A DNA stretch of 64,000 nt from Macrolepiota albuminosa (GCA_027475525.1 JAMWFC010000113.1:558001-622000), one strand, 5' to 3'; shown: positions 1 through 10,380, counted from the first letter of the stretch. Translations and numbers: made by a program. Notes: generated from the letters alone by a model not told the origin.

Positions 1-1
1 G

Positions 2-786
2 CTCCCCCTGGCCGAGTTCACCTACAACAACACGCCGCACTCTGCCACCGGGGTATCGCCCTTCTTCGCCAACAAGGGATACCACCCTCGACTGACGCTC
101 TCGCTCCGGGACATCCCGTCGCACGCCGCCCACGAGGTGGCCCGGGATCTCCAGTCCCTTCACGAGTTTCTCCGGGAAGAGATCGATACCGCGAATCGCA
201 CGCCGCCCACGAGGTGGCCCGGGATCTCCAGTCCCTTCACGAGTTTCTCCGGGAAGAGATCGATACCGCGAACCAGGCCTATGTGAAACATGCCGACCGG
301 AAGCGGGAGGACACCCCCAACTGGACCCCCGGGACAAAGGTATGGTTAGATCGACGCCACCTCCGCACCCGCCGGCCCTCCCCAAAACTCGATCACAAGC
401 GCCTCGGCCCGTTCAAGATTCTGAAGAAGGTCTCATCCCACGCCTACAAGATCGAGCTCCCCCCAGGACTTAAGGGGCTGCACCCGGTATTCCACGTCCG
501 CCTCCTGGAACGACACCCCCCGGATCCCTTCCCCGAACGACGACCCGAACCCCCTCCCCCGGTCGAGGTCGAGGACGAGTACCACTACGAGGTCGAAGAC
601 ATCCTCGACTCCCGGAACATTCGTGGACGACCCCACTTCCTCGTACGATGGAAGGGATATGGCCCAGAGGACGACACTTGGGAGCCGCGATGAAACCTCG
701 AAGGCGCCCTCGACAAACTCCGGGACTTCCAGCAACGGCATCCGGGAGACGACCCCCCCGGGCGCAGGACTCACAGACGGCAGTAA
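2..786 (+). pseudogene. Ty3/gypsy pol 3' end: integrase C-terminus and chromodomain
   Basis: This is the end of a chromodomain-type Ty3/gypsy polyprotein, which integrates the element's cDNA and targets chromatin. It begins with the last part of the integrase core ([19 protein letters not shown], from base 2). The basic DNA-binding tail and the WLDRRHLRT...LGPFKI module follow at about 345-420. A chromodomain lies at about 577-690, with aromatic residues in [10 protein letters not shown] and FLVRWKGY and the DDTWEPR end. The frame changes at a 77-base tandem duplication (119-272), which is probably an assembly artefact. A TGA at 691-693 sits where the chromodomain helix should continue (NLEGALDKL follows in frame). 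Without that TGA the frame ends at TAA 784-786, five bases before the LTR. The 5' part lies outside the window. Confidence 0.88.
119..272. repeat. 77-base tandem duplication (1)
   Basis: Copies at 119-195 and 196-272 are identical. The duplication shifts the gypsy integrase frame by two bases. It is one of sixteen with the same period. Confidence 0.95.
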
Positions 787-790
787 AGGG

Positions 791-1005
791 TGTAACCCCC
801 GCCTCTGGACTCAGCAGGGATTCAACTCCCGCGTATACTTTCTGTTTTTCCTTTCTCGATTTTACTCTCCTTTAGTACCTTTCCACAGTAGCCCCCCCCG
901 GATTCTGGGCCAGGTACTCTTTTTCGTTTTTCCGCTACTTTACTTACATCATTAGAAATACGACGGTCGAATATGTACATTTTTCTAGAACTACATATTG
1001 TTACA
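791..1005 (+). repeat. 3' LTR of the Ty3/gypsy element
   Basis: The block is bounded by TGTAAC (791-796) and GTTACA (1000-1005), a perfect 6-base inverted terminal repeat with TG...CA ends. It follows the pol reading frame by 4 bases, with a short purine stretch (AAAGGG) directly before it. It is 215 bases long. The next five bases, GCTAC, would be the target-site duplication, but the 5' flank is outside the window. Confidence 0.75.
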
Positions 1006-1797
1006 GCTACGGGTCACGAGAACGAGCAAACGACAAGAAAAACGGGGGGCCCCTAGAGCTGAGGCCCCGAATCGTCCCCTCCCCCCCTCGGCCAACCCCG
1101 GAAGTCTTCCCCCATTCCCCCTGGACCCTCCTCCCGCCACACTTCCTCGGCCAGCGCATCCCAGGACGGGAGGGGCTCGCCCTCGTCCAGTACACGCTCG
1201 AACCAAGATCCCGGGGCAGGCACGTTCCTTCGCCGGTGGGCACTCACCAACCGCCCCAGGAGGTCGAGCCCGCGCTCCACCCCCGGGCGTTCCCCCCCCT
1301 GCAACGCGGCAAGTGCCGCGGCGACCCCGTCCAGGAGCGAGCGGTGCTCCCGGGCCCAGCCTGGAGACGTTAGCGGAAATAGCAGATAGGCGACGGGAGA
1401 CTCACTCAATGAGGCCATGCGCACGATCACCACATCGCGGCGCAGCCCCTCCACCAACTCCTGCCCCGAGGGGATCCTCTCTGGGATCCCCACTCCCTGC
1501 TCCAGCCTCGCCTGCGACGCCCCCAGCCCGGCCTCCACTTCTCCCTGGGCAACTCTGGCCTCCCGATCCTCCTCCGGACTCCTCCCGACCGCTGCCTCCT
1601 CCCCCACCCCCTCCTCGAGGCCCTCCTCCTCCCGCCCGACCTGTCCCTGCAGGGTCCCGACTTCGCCCGCTAGTAGGCCCCCAGACAAGGGGGAAAACAC
1701 CGCCGGGGATAAGCGCGGGGGAGATACCGGGGAAGGGGTCCCCATGAATAGGCGTCTCCCCCTAGAAGAAGGTCCCGGGGAGGGACTGGACGACCGG

Positions 1798-1951
1798 ATC
1801 GGGGAGGGGGTCCCCAGGAACAATCGCGTCCTCTTGGGAGGTCCTGGGGAGGGACTGGGCGACGCCCGCCGCTTATCGGGGAGGGGGTCCCCAGGAACAA
1901 TCGCGTCCTCTTGGGAGGTCCTGGGGAGGGACTGGGCGACGCCCGCCGCTT
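1798..1951. repeat. 77-base tandem duplication (2)
   Basis: Copies at 1798-1874 and 1875-1951 are identical and break the minus-strand Cys-cluster ORF. Confidence 0.95.
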
Positions 1952-2073
1952 CCCCTTGTCCAGGTACCCCCCCTGCCCCCAGGCGACGGACCGAGGGGCC
2001 CGGCGCGTGATCAACACCACGGGCCGGCCCCGGCCCCCCACCCGGGCGACCCCCCGACTCCCCGACCCCCCAC

Positions 2074-2227
2074 TGGACACCTCCGCGGGCGCTGCTGGCC
2101 CCTCCCCCACCGGCTCCACCGCCTCCCCCGCCGCCTCCGCCACCCAATCGTGGACACCTCCGCGGGCGCTGCTGGCCCCTCCCCCACCGGCTCCACCGCC
2201 TCCCCCGCCGCCTCCGCCACCCAATCG
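2074..2227. repeat. 77-base tandem duplication (3)
   Basis: Copies at 2074-2150 and 2151-2227 are identical, inside a Pro/Gly-rich coding repeat. Confidence 0.95.
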
Positions 2228-2776
2228 CGCTCCTCAACCCCCATCCTCCGGGTGACTCCCCCCAGCGGCCATCCCTGCTCCCGGGCAACAGACCGCGCCC
2301 TCCACAGTGCCGACATGGAACAGCGCTCGTGATTGAGGCGGCAAGCCTCGCACACGGCCGTGTCCCGGCGGGACGAGGGGCTCGGGACTTCGAAGGTGCA
2401 GAGCACCCTCCGGCGGGCGCAGTGCAGGCACTGCACCGAAATCAGCAATGGGGAACCTAGGTAAGGGCGCAACTCACCGGACCGTTATTCACGCACCAAG
2501 CGTGAGTGGGCAGTCCCTGGGGCCTCTCCAGGGCCTCCTCGAACAGCTCCTGCGTGGCATCCGCCCACGCGACACGTTGTCCCTCCGGGACCTCTGCCAT
2601 GGTCCCTATCGCCATCCGGGAGTGGCGGAAACGAGGGGCAGGCAATCTCGGGCGAGGAGGGGGCCGAGGACGGGGAGGTCGGACGGTCATCCGCGCGACA
2701 GTGGGCGCGGGGCGACTGGGACCCGCCTGAGGGGCTACCGCGGGAACCGACGGCGGGGGACTGACCGGTGCCTCCG

Positions 2777-2930
2777 GGGCAGCCTCCGGCAGGCGACTGG
2801 GTCCCGCCTCCGGGGCAGGTGCGTTTTGTTGTTCTAAAAAAGGGAGGTTGATCGGGCAGCCTCCGGCAGGTGACTGGGTCCCGCCTCCGGGGCAGGTGCG
2901 TTTTGTTGTTCTAAAAAAGGGAGGTTGATC
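2777..2930. repeat. 77-base tandem duplication (4)
   Basis: Copies at 2777-2853 and 2854-2930 differ at one base (C at 2794, T at 2871). Confidence 0.93.
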
Positions 2931-3225
2931 AGGCCAAGCAAAAAACACGCGAATGCACCTACGTTGCTGAAACAGCGCCGCGACACGCTCCTGATCCAGG
3001 TGGCGCCGATACCGGGCGTCCCGGGCCTCCCATACGACCAAAGGCGCGACTTCGTTGGTGGGCGGGGGCGTCGGGGAATGCGTCGGGGTGCGCGACATGG
3101 TTGAGTTTGATGGGAAAATTTTTTTCGATACGTGTCAGGACATGTGACGGATCCCACGCCCGGACCCCGGCCCGTGCCACCGTCTACGCGCGCCTCGGAG
3201 GGTCTCGGCGCTAAGGGGGGGGTGA

Positions 3226-4095
3226 TGTCACGACCCCCTCCGGATCCACCCCGAGACACCCCCGGAACCCCACCCGCTAACCCTCCCCCCGACCCCGCAG
3301 AACGCGCCCCGCCATCACTACTACCGGCACCGCCATCACACGCATCAACGGCCGCCATCATCCGTCAACGATCACCATCAGCCAGCCCCCCGGGACCCTT
3401 GCATCATGGACCCCGGGACCAACCGCCATCAACGATCGGATCTCGCGGCACGGCCATCACGCATCACGCACCACGCATCACAACTCCCTCCACGCCAATT
3501 GATCGCGCGTCCCCACACGCGCGATCCCGGTATACAGTCCCTGCCCGCTACTCAATGGCCCCCGGAACTCATCCTAGACACCCCGGAACCCCGAGACACG
3601 TTCCCGTAGTACTTATAGCATAGCTCCCCACTGTATTCGCCAGTCTTGATATTGCATACACTGTTACATTGGTTATTGCGTGCCCTCTTGTTTGACTGGT
3701 ACGCCTCGTTTGGTACGCTTCGACTGGCACGCCTTAGTATTCGCGTGCTATAAGTTTGGTCCTCTTGTTTGACTGGTACGCCTCGTTTGGTACGCTTCGA
3801 CTGGCACGCCTTAGTATTCGCGTGCTATAAGTTTGGTACACACTTCGTGACTCTTAAGTTACTAACTTGGTCTCGTCTTAGAACCTCCGGTTCACGACTC
3901 GACCTCCTCTAACTCCCAGCCACTCTCATCCAAAACCCCTGGACTCTAGTCCCCTCTCCCGGGATTACCCCTGTCCTCGCCTTGAACCCCGGAGTCCTAG
4001 CCCCGGAGCTCCAGACACCCGAGTATCCGTAGATCAAGTCCGCATCGTAAGGGCGTCGCTTTCCCGGAAAGCCCCCGATTCAGCGGAACCTGACA
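3226..4095 (+). repeat. LTR-like block (TGTCA...TGACA)
   Basis: The block starts TGTCACGACCCCC directly after a purine run (AAGGGGGGGGTGA), as expected for a polypurine tract and 3' LTR of a Ty3/gypsy element. It ends GGAACCTGACA at 4095. The ends form a 5-base inverted repeat. The five bases on each side (GGTGA and GTGGT) do not match. It is therefore not a clean solo LTR and is probably the 3' end of a decayed element whose internal part lies to the left. It contains one 77-base duplication. No coding signal is seen inside. Confidence 0.5.
3684..3837. repeat. 77-base tandem duplication (5)
   Basis: Copies at 3684-3760 and 3761-3837 are identical and lie inside the LTR-like block. Confidence 0.95.
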
Positions 4096-4589
4096 GTGGT
4101 CCTCGATATGGTATGTATTGTCCCTACCTCGTCTTCCTCGCAGAAGCGGTCAGAGCACGAGAGCAGAACCAGAGGTCCGTGTGAGTGTTGACCAAACTCA
4201 CTATGAGCTTTTCCTGATATGATACCTTCTTGAAGCCAGGCAGGCTTCGAGGAAAAAGAACAAAAGATATATGTTCGGTTGTTGAGCAATAACTCTCATT
4301 CGTCCTTTGAATCTATGGTTGCATATGGCCTCTCACTCACAAAAATTTTATCAGAATTTTATTTGTGTACTTTACTTCGTTTTGTCAACCCTCCCTCCTC
4401 ACCCTGTATATTACTTGTAGTAGCTAGCCATTGCTTCTTGCCTCCAGTCGTCAATACACATAGGTTACGCATTTGCGTGACCAGTCTGGCGCTATCTATA
4501 TGAACCTTAACTGCAGAGGATCATAGTTAAATCATAAGGTAAGAATTACAAATGAACTACATATTCAATGACGAATTCATGACACCCGT
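4096..4589. other. Non-coding stretch between LTR-like block and copia fragment
   Basis: I see no supported gene here. The short open frames (69-74 codons) lack recognisable motifs. Confidence 0.5.
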
Positions 4590-4990
4590 AGCTAGTCAGC
4601 GATATCTTCGACACTCCCACTCGATGATGCTTGAGAGTGTCGGACACCAAGTTTACAGAAGAGTTCAAACACGTCCCGAGGTAAAGCTTTAGTGAACACG
4701 TCAGCAATCATGCTCTTTGTAGGAATATAATCAATTTGATAGTTTCACGTGCAATATGATCACAAATAAAGTGATAGTGAATGTTGATATGTTTGGCGCA
4801 TGAATGAGGAGTTCCTTTTAGATATTGTAGGATGCGTTTGCCTGCTGCAAGATGCTGTATTCCAGGATTACCGGCAGATTGAGCTAGCAAACCGACAGAG
4901 AACTGGATATCGGGACGTGTTTGGGTTACATAGAGCAAAGACCAACGAGGGAAAGGTAATTTATACCTTTAGCAAAGATGATGATTGGTG
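4590..4990 (-). pseudogene. Ty1/copia RT-RNase H fragment (C-terminal part)
   Basis: Read on the minus strand, this gives the copia signature LVG/SLLYVTQTRPDIQFSVG followed by KRILQYLKGT, which is the end of the reverse transcriptase. It jumps at once to AKHINIHYHFICDHIA and, after a frameshift, SMIADVFTKALPRDVF, the RNase H end of copia polyproteins. About 100 residues of RNase H are missing between LKGT and AKHI, so an internal deletion has removed the catalytic core. A further frameshift lies near 4944. It is a dead fragment; the matching upstream part is at 5951-6190. Confidence 0.85.
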
Positions 4991-5950
4991 ATGATCGACG
5001 TTGATAGGCTTCTACTCGGGCTGAGCGCATCAAGGGACATTATAGGCCAACCAACACTTGACACACTGGAGACTCTAGTGACTGGCTTGAGTACAGAGCA
5101 GCCTTAGCTCTGTTGCGCTATTACAGGACTTATCCATTTACCTTGGTCACCAGTTACCAGACCTTCAGTACACCCCATTCACTTATACCAAGGATAAGGG
5201 AGGCTTAGGATGTACAGCGCTAACACGACGGCAGGAAGGGACTCTAACTAAACCCCGATCACTTCCAGAAGGAGTCAGCAGTAGTCACTGCCATTCGACG
5301 ACGCACTTCAATCAGAAGTCTAAAGGGATCAATATCGAGGACGCAGGATATACTTATACCCAACAGCTAGACTTGTCAGGAACTAGTACAATAAGTAGCG
5401 CTGACATTAGCGCTCACGGCGTCTGTCGAAGATTTTCCGACAACTACCCCAGAACCGCCTGACCAATTGGAGCTATAATAAAAGTGAGCGGACCCGTATA
5501 AATTCTAAGTCAATATAGAGTCACCGTTGGTCGCCGTGGGTCATAATGCTGTTGGTTGCCGTCAACCATGTGCAAAAGGTCGCCGTTGACAGGTCACCGT
5601 TAGAAGGAACCATGAGGAGAGGCGCTAGGAGGTAGCGCCGCAGATGGACTGTCTACCTTGGCAAACACGGTAGCACACAGTATATAAGAATAGCTACATT
5701 GCCTGTAAATAACAACGAATCGTAACCTCTTGAGCACCCAAGTTACCCTTAGTGTTCAAATCGCGTTAGCCTGCTCAAACTTTGTCACTAAGTTGGGCAC
5801 TAGCCTTGTTTATCCCGTCTTTGTCGTTTACGGTGCCACCTACAGGCATGCTATGCTGCACTATTTGCCTTGTCTTCTATATCTTTGTGTAACTATGACG
5901 CTTACCGTTTGTCAGGTAGCACACAAAGCGCTATCATCTAGCACGTCGTT
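4991..5950. mobile_element. Insertion splitting the copia fragment; LTR-like non-coding DNA
   Basis: About 950 bases separate two collinear pieces of one copia RT on the minus strand, so this block was inserted into that element or arose by rearrangement. It has a TATA-like TATATAAG near 5680 and no long ORF except one stretch of about 100 codons from about 5190 that matches nothing I know. Exact ends and a target duplication could not be fixed by eye. Confidence 0.45.
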
Positions 5951-6190
5951 TTAACACCTTTGCTCGAGCACACCGGGACTCTGTTGGGACTCCTCATAAC
6001 TACACATGCCAAGCGCTGGAGACGGCATTGTACTGCGTATACATCCAGCGCACCCAACCACAGTTGGCATCATCAACGTGGAAACTGGAGTACAATTCTG
6101 CATTCCAAAACGTTCCAAGACAGAATCAACGTCCAATGTTTGCAGTACCCATTTTACCATTTTCTCATTCAACTTTAACCACATTTTTGC
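5951..6190 (-). pseudogene. Ty1/copia reverse transcriptase fragment (upstream piece)
   Basis: The minus-strand frame contains SVLERFGMQNCTPVSTLMMP, the conserved copia segment just before the VGSLLY block found at 4930-4960. Order and orientation fit one element interrupted at about 4991-5950. Beyond this motif the sequence is degenerate, ending in a stop at 5951. Confidence 0.75.
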
Positions 6191-6256
6191 CTTTGTCTTC
6201 CTGCCTCTTCACCATTTTTATTGATCCAACCACACAAAGCAAAATAAAGACACTTA

Positions 6257-6323
6257 TCAATGGGCATGGTGGCTGTGCCCAAGTCGACTTGTCAAGGGTC
6301 TGCACAGCCACCATGCCCATTGA
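6257..6323. repeat. Perfect 22-base inverted repeat (hairpin)
   Basis: Left arm 6257-6278 and right arm 6302-6323 are perfectly complementary; the core is ATGGGCATGGTGGCTGTGC. The loop is 23 bases and contains the palindrome AAGTCGACTT. A diverged second copy follows at about 6354-6412, preceded by the same ATCCAACCACACA...AAAATAAAGACAC flank. It may be a MITE-like or foldback remnant. Confidence 0.75.
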
Positions 6324-6482
6324 TCCAACCACACACAAGCAAAATAAAGACACAATGGGCATGGTGGCTATGCCCAAGTCGACTTGTCGAGGGTCTGCAC
6401 AGCTACCATGAGCCACAAAGACAATTCACAAAGTACTGCCAAAGAGGGATGTGCGTATCACAAGAGCTCTCCTCTACCTGCT

Positions 6483-6528
6483 CTGGGCTCACCCAAGTTT
6501 TTCCTTTTTCCTGGGCTCACCCAAGCTC
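6483..6528. promoter_or_regulatory. Near-palindromic element, two copies, upstream of the RNA14-like gene
   Basis: CTGGGCTCACCCAAG occurs at 6483-6497 and again, extended by CTC, at 6511-6528. The start codon of the RNA14-like gene is at 6723. Close variants with core TGGGTTCACCCA lie at 16805-16827 and three times at 23391-23484, again upstream of genes. A regulatory role is inferred. Confidence 0.4.
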
Positions 6529-6722
6529 TCCACAGGTCCTCTTGTCCGAAGAAACATTGTTCCCTACACACACTCTCTTGAGACATCCTCTGGCATCACT
6601 CGCTCATAACATCGTTTTTCATTTCATATTGTGTTCCATATGGAGTTATCAATTTGCCCTTTGTCTCTTTTGTTCTTTGTTCTAAGCTCAAAACTATTTT
6701 CAACACGCAACAGACACAAGAC

Positions 6723-7921
6723 ATGGACGCTATGGAAGATAAATCACAGCAAGCCATGCCAACTGCAACGGAGTATGAAAAACTGTCGGTCGAATTGAAG
6801 CAACGTCCGCACAATCCAGATTCCTGGAAGAGACTGGTTTGTCTTGCAGAAGAATCGGGTGATATTTGCAAAGTACGCGTGTCGTTCGATGCGCTATTGG
6901 AACAGTATCCAAATAGCGTACGTGGCCTTGAGGTGCCTACTTTTGCGTATCTGACAGTTGTTTTCTCTTTCAGTCTTCTGCGCAATTCCGCTATGTTTTT
7001 TATTTCCTACAGGACCCATCAACGTATGACGAAGCACAAGATCTCTTTAAAAGGTTTCTCACTAAATCACCAGAAGTACCCTTCTGGGAACTCTACCTAA
7101 GATATGTTAGGTAAGGTGTTCTTCCCTATTTATACATCTTCTCTTGTGTACTAATTAGGCCATAGACGTGTTAACACTCGATGGGAACCGGTTCGTGAGG
7201 CGTAATTTATACATCTTCTCTTGTGTACTAATTAGGCCATAGACGTGTTAACACTCGATGGGAACCGGTTTGTGAGGTGTACGAGTTTGCGATCCACCAT
7301 ATTGGGCATGACAGGGATAGTGGCCCTATCTGGATGAATTACATTCAGTTTTTGCATCTTTCATCAAACAACCAGCAAAAGATATATGCATTGAGGGAAG
7401 TTTATCATCGCGCAGTTCAGGTTCCCTTTGATGGTGTCAAATCCTTGTGGCAAGAGCTCAAGAGTTTTGAGGACAGCCTGGATAGAACCAAGGCAATGGA
7501 GGTTATGAATAATCTCTGGCCGGCGTACAGGCAGGCCCTCCTGACCTTCCGTCAACTGTCAAACCACGTTCGCGCACTCATACCCACACCTGCCCCTACA
7601 TCCCTGGACCGTCCAGAACTCGTTTTACCTGCTCTCCCCATACTCGACGCGTTAGAGCGCTCAATCCTTGCAAGATGGAAAGCTTACCTCAAGTGGGAGG
7701 AGAGTGATCCTCTAGAGCTGGACCAGAGAGGCCAGTCTGCCACCCTCGTGTCGCGCATCTTCCATGTGTATCGTAAAGCATTGATCCGAATGTGGTATCA
7801 CGATGACATTAAGTCCATGGCCTGTCTGTGGCTGGAAAAAGTGGGAAAACATCAAGAAGCCTTGAAGATCTCAGAGATGTGGGTCGGAGCCGACCCGGAC
7901 AAGTATGCAATCCTTGATTGA
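6723..7921 (+). CDS. RNA14: RNA14-like (CstF-77 type) protein, truncated
   Basis: Three exons fit: 6723-6917, 6974-7110 and 7243-7921, with GT-AG introns, giving about 336 residues. The protein resembles the N-terminal HAT-repeat part of RNA14/CstF-77, the scaffold of the cleavage and polyadenylation machinery. Key stretches are YEKLSVELKQRPHNPDSW, LFKRFLTKSPEVPFWELYL, YEFAIHHIGHDRDSG and WKAYLKWEESDPLEL. It stops at YAILD (TGA 7919-7921), roughly where HAT repeats should continue. The C-terminal half of a normal RNA14 (usually over 700 residues) is missing. A 77-base duplication (7128-7281) covers the second intron and the start of exon 3. Its first copy encodes the family-like V-R-E-A-Y, the second V-C-E-V-Y. 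This is probably a diverged, truncated paralogue, not the essential gene. Confidence 0.7.
7128..7281. repeat. 77-base tandem duplication (6)
   Basis: Copies at 7128-7204 and 7205-7281 differ at two bases (C at 7194 and 7201, T at 7271 and 7278). It duplicates an intron end and exon start of the RNA14-like gene. Confidence 0.93.
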
Positions 7922-8734
7922 TTGGTCACCTTCTATTGCTCAAACATCTTTCTTTAGGGTCCCGATGGACGCCAAAGTCTACTGTCGATTCAACAGGTTA
8001 AGTCTCAATGATCGAATGCTGAGGCAAGTCCACTCCCGATGCAACAACAGATTCAGTCTTGGTGATGATACCTTGAGACAACAGTAATATGGATCATGAT
8101 TTGTAGTTCAGTGTTGGTTGGTTGGCATTGATACCGGTTATGCCTACAAAAATGCCTACAAATATTCTCTTTTTTCATGTCTCTGTTTTCTTTTCAGAAA
8201 TCAAGATTTCGCCTCCCTAAGACTATTGATCGTCTAAATACTCAATTCCCACTACTTTAGTAGTGGCTTTTTTGTTCGTTCAAAATTATCATTGCCTCTT
8301 TGATCCTAATTTTGTGATTATTTGGTCGAATACGTCGGGCATGTGTCACTTTCTATTTGCAATTGGCTGAGATGCTTGGCCAAACAGACAAGTGTTTCAA
8401 TGTGTCTTTTCAATTTTTTGAAAGTACGAGCTCTATCTCATTCATTGTGGCTGGTAGGAACTACAAGTTATTTCTGGGTACGGATCGCTCTCAGATGTAT
8501 AAGTATCTGGATTAAGTATCTGATTCATTTCACATTCTTCAGTGTCGAGTTCCTAAAAATGACTCACATGCACGTTGGAAACACAAAATTTAGTTCCTAT
8601 CATTGGTTTACAGATATAATATCTACCACAACAAACTTGGAGACTTACTTTGGGCCAAATACACCTGTACATGTAGGTTTTGAATCCTTCTAATGTATCA
8701 CCGCCGATCTCTCTTCTAGAACCTTGCCGTCTTC
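7922..8734. other. No supported gene; one terminator-like hairpin
   Basis: No recognisable protein is seen. At 8249-8266 CCACTACT-TT-AGTAGTGG forms a perfect 8-base stem, followed by CTTTTTTG. At about 7965-8085 a 60-codon frame contains two diverged units (NRLSLNDRMLRQ and NRFSLGDDTLRQ), a possible short internal repeat. Confidence 0.5.
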
Positions 8735-10380
8735 ATGTGTCAATCGGAAAATACGCAACATGCGACCTCCTCAATTGATAATCTCTCGCTGTTTAGAGCG
8801 GATATGCTAGGAGACGTGGCCACGATGACCATGGCTGGTGTCAAGCGAGTCCAAGAGGCTCGTTTCGAGGTGCTCAAGCTCTACAGGTTGTTGGACGTAT
8901 ACAGTATGATGCTTGGCGATCCTCTCAGGCCATTGTCATCTGTGTTAATGGTTGATGTTCCATACCATCAGAAGACCGTGAATGGCTCTTTAACCTTTTA
9001 AAAGCTGCTGATATTTTCTGTTAGCCTCTCGGATCATTGAATGACCTTCAGGAAATCATCAATCTATTTGCACAAGGTTTGGATGATCATCTAAAATCCC
9101 TTCATGACGCCTCTTGTGGCTTGGAAACAAATCATTTTTCTACATCTCCCAGTCATCTCTTGGTGCTGTACACAGAATTGATTAATCATGAAGGAAAAAA
9201 AGACATCATAAATACCTTGATCAATCTCATGGTAGCTGCCATACACGTTGGTCTGATCCTGGGGGTCTGTTTTCTTCTTGAGTCTTTTTGGCTTGTAATG
9301 GCATTGCATCACAGGGAAACCTTTCTGTTCCATCTGATGCACTTGGTGTTGGACGATTGATTGTTGAAAGGTAGGCTTCATATGAAATTGAATATCATGG
9401 AATTCACCCAAGTGCACTTTGCTCTCATAGTGGAAGCGACGCCGATCGTAAAGCGCTTGATCTTTTGATAGAACGTAGTCAAGCAGGACGGCGCCCGAGA
9501 CACTTCCACAATCAGCTGGACCTGGCATTAACCACATCGCCCTTGCTCTTGCTATTGCCACGGGAGTATTCAGAGATTGCCGGAAGAGAAAGCTTGCTTG
9601 ATGTCAGTATTTGTAGCCCTTGCTCTTGCTATTGCCACGGGAGTATTCAGAGATTGCCGGAAGAGAAAGCTTGCTTGATGTCAGTATTTGTATGTCTATA
9701 ATGTGATAACTGATGATACCCTAACCCTGATCCATCACAGACATGGGCCATCTTGGGTGCTGTAGCTTGTCCGCCAGAACTCCACGAGGCGGAATGACTT
9801 GTATCGAGGGTTATTTTCAACACAGCAATGGGCGGTATCCTCCTAGATGAATTGGCTACGGCATTGCCAGAATTGATAGATACCGCCCCATCAGCAACCA
9901 AGAAATGGATCAATATCTATAAATCTTCACGTATGATCATCTCTTCTTGTAAAGGAAGACTTGCTCTTATATTTTCATGTTTATATTTTTGATTCAGGAC
10001 ATGACGCTTCAATTGGAGCTATGACTGATCGAGCAGGTGCGTCGTCTCAGAAAAAAATAATGACTAGGGGATGATTTATGATTTGATTATCATCATGTAG
10101 AGGCACATGCTACTTTGTCATCTGAACGTCGTACTCTGCCTAGACTACGTCACAGCAAACAAAAGCCCACATCACGTCGAAGCATGACACAAGAGGAACA
10201 AGACCAACCCACAAGGAGGGAAGGCAACTCGGATAATGACAGTGGAAATTCGGATGACGATAGTAGTCCTCCGATGACATTAAACAACAACAAACATCAC
10301 AGCATGTCACAGGAGGAACAAGGATTAAATTTAGTCGATACATCAAGTAAGTTGATTCAAGGAGAACATCACTTAATTTG
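8735..10380 (+). pseudogene. Exons of an unrecognised gene, possibly 5' part of the JmjC gene
   Basis: Coding-like pieces occur in several frames: LGDVATMTMAGVKRVQEARF (near 8800), DADRKALDLLIERSQAGRR (near 9450) and GGILLDELATALPELIDTAP (from ATG 9828). The last joins well through two introns (9931-10002, 10037-10100 approximately) to a Ser/Asp-rich exon at about 10101-10348 ending in VDTSS before GTAAGT. A TGA at 9795-9797 interrupts the frame upstream of ATG 9828. It is collinear with the JmjC exons that start at 10657, so these may be its N-terminal part. I do not recognise a domain here. Confidence 0.4.
9539..9692. repeat. 77-base tandem duplication (7)
   Basis: Copies at 9539-9615 and 9616-9692 are identical. 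Confidence 0.95.

Larger units (their letters stand above)
1053..3098 (-). pseudogene. Antisense Cys-cluster ORF in a GC-rich repeat, function unknown
   Basis: The reading frame runs on the minus strand from ATG at 3098. The N-terminal part (MSRTPTHSPTPPP...) leads to a Pro-rich stretch and an acidic helix-like segment. A plausible 47-base GT-AG intron (2431-2477) joins it to a Cys cluster, CLHCARRRVLC...CEACRLNHERC. This is two C-x2-C-x6-C units, reminiscent of the Zn2-Cys6 type. Gly/Pro/Ser low-complexity sequence follows, then a C-terminal part near 1053-1420 with MASLSESPVAYLLF. Three 77-base duplications (1798, 2074, 2777) break the frame, so the native protein may be more intact than it looks. 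Proteins of this general style are, from memory, common near Agaricomycete retroelements; that link is an inference. No catalytic domain is recognised. Confidence 0.5.

Noticed and set aside
433..774. Minus-strand ORF over the gypsy chromodomain
   Set aside because: It is the reverse shadow of a well-supported coding frame and has no motif of its own.
998..2010. Plus-strand Pro/Arg-rich ORFs
   Set aside because: GC-rich low-complexity DNA keeps all frames open; the minus strand has the Cys cluster and splice junction.
3226..4095. Clean solo LTR
   Set aside because: The flanking five bases do not match, and a purine tract on the left suggests a 3' LTR of a larger decayed element.
9091..9561. 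Minus-strand ORF of 156 codons
   Set aside because: It overlaps plus-strand coding-like pieces and a 77-base duplication, and no conserved motif could be seen.
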